DNA of 12,757 bases from a bacterium (GTDB lineage Bacteria; Patescibacteriota; Patescibacteriia; Patescibacteriales; GWC2-42-12), in assembly GCA_030655095.1 (NCBI GenBank), contig JAURWF010000012.1, forward strand, positions 1 through 12,757. Reading direction: 5' to 3'. Positions 12,756 to 12,757 of the stretch are shown one piece after another. Below the pieces are notes generated by a model. It did not search any database, was not told where the DNA came from, and was given only the letters and a program-made list of their open reading frames with translations. How positions within the stretch are numbered: the first letter of the stretch is position 1; each line of letters begins with the position of its first letter. A program made the translations under genes and the position numbers.

Positions 12756-12757
12756 AA

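Noticed and set aside
1..12757. CRISPR array, insertion sequence, transposase, tRNA or rRNA gene.
   Set aside because: No regularly spaced direct repeats of CRISPR length, no transposase motifs and no tRNA-like cloverleaf with a conserved T-arm were seen on reading through.

Overview
The window is very AT-rich, gene-dense, and carries every gene on the plus strand. It looks like chromosome from a reduced-genome bacterium of the Patescibacteria (Candidate Phyla Radiation), most likely a Parcubacteria-type lineage. That placement is an inference. It rests on base composition, near absence of Shine-Dalgarno sequences, the ribosomal gene order, the lineage-style MurC and LysRS sequences, and an RNA polymerase alpha subunit without its C-terminal domain. 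No 16S rRNA or other definitive marker is present.

Positions 1-4365 hold the end of the spc/alpha ribosomal cluster in canonical order: infA, rpmJ, rpsM, rpsK, rpsD, rpoA, rplQ, then rplM and rpsI. A strong hairpin terminator at 4330-4365 closes it. Several products have unusual ends: S11 has a long charged N-terminal extension, S9 a shorter one, L13 a short C-terminus, and alpha an acidic tail ending in an AT-hook-like motif.

Positions 4387-8404 hold a cell-wall cluster: murC (cytoplasmic peptidoglycan precursor synthesis), a small multi-pass membrane protein in the MreD position, and a class B penicillin-binding protein 2. Together they suggest a peptidoglycan wall and elongasome-type growth. 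murC carries three in-frame repeat insertions. Two belong to a hairpin family that is also present between rplQ and rplM.

Positions 8411-11338 hold a second unit driven by a good promoter-like sequence. It contains lysS, whose LysRS is fused at its C-terminus to a DUF2000-like (PTH2-fold-like) domain, and an MpaA-like M14 metallopeptidase. Directly after the peptidase stop codon lies a short degraded piece of a second lysS. The resident lysS changes Arg and Leu codon use abruptly near 9.1 kb, so it may be a recombinant gene.

Positions 11335-12755 hold a complete AbiE-type (type IV) toxin-antitoxin pair with its own strong promoter-like sequence. This is the clearest accessory module in the window. 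No tRNA, rRNA, CRISPR array, insertion sequence or transposase was seen.
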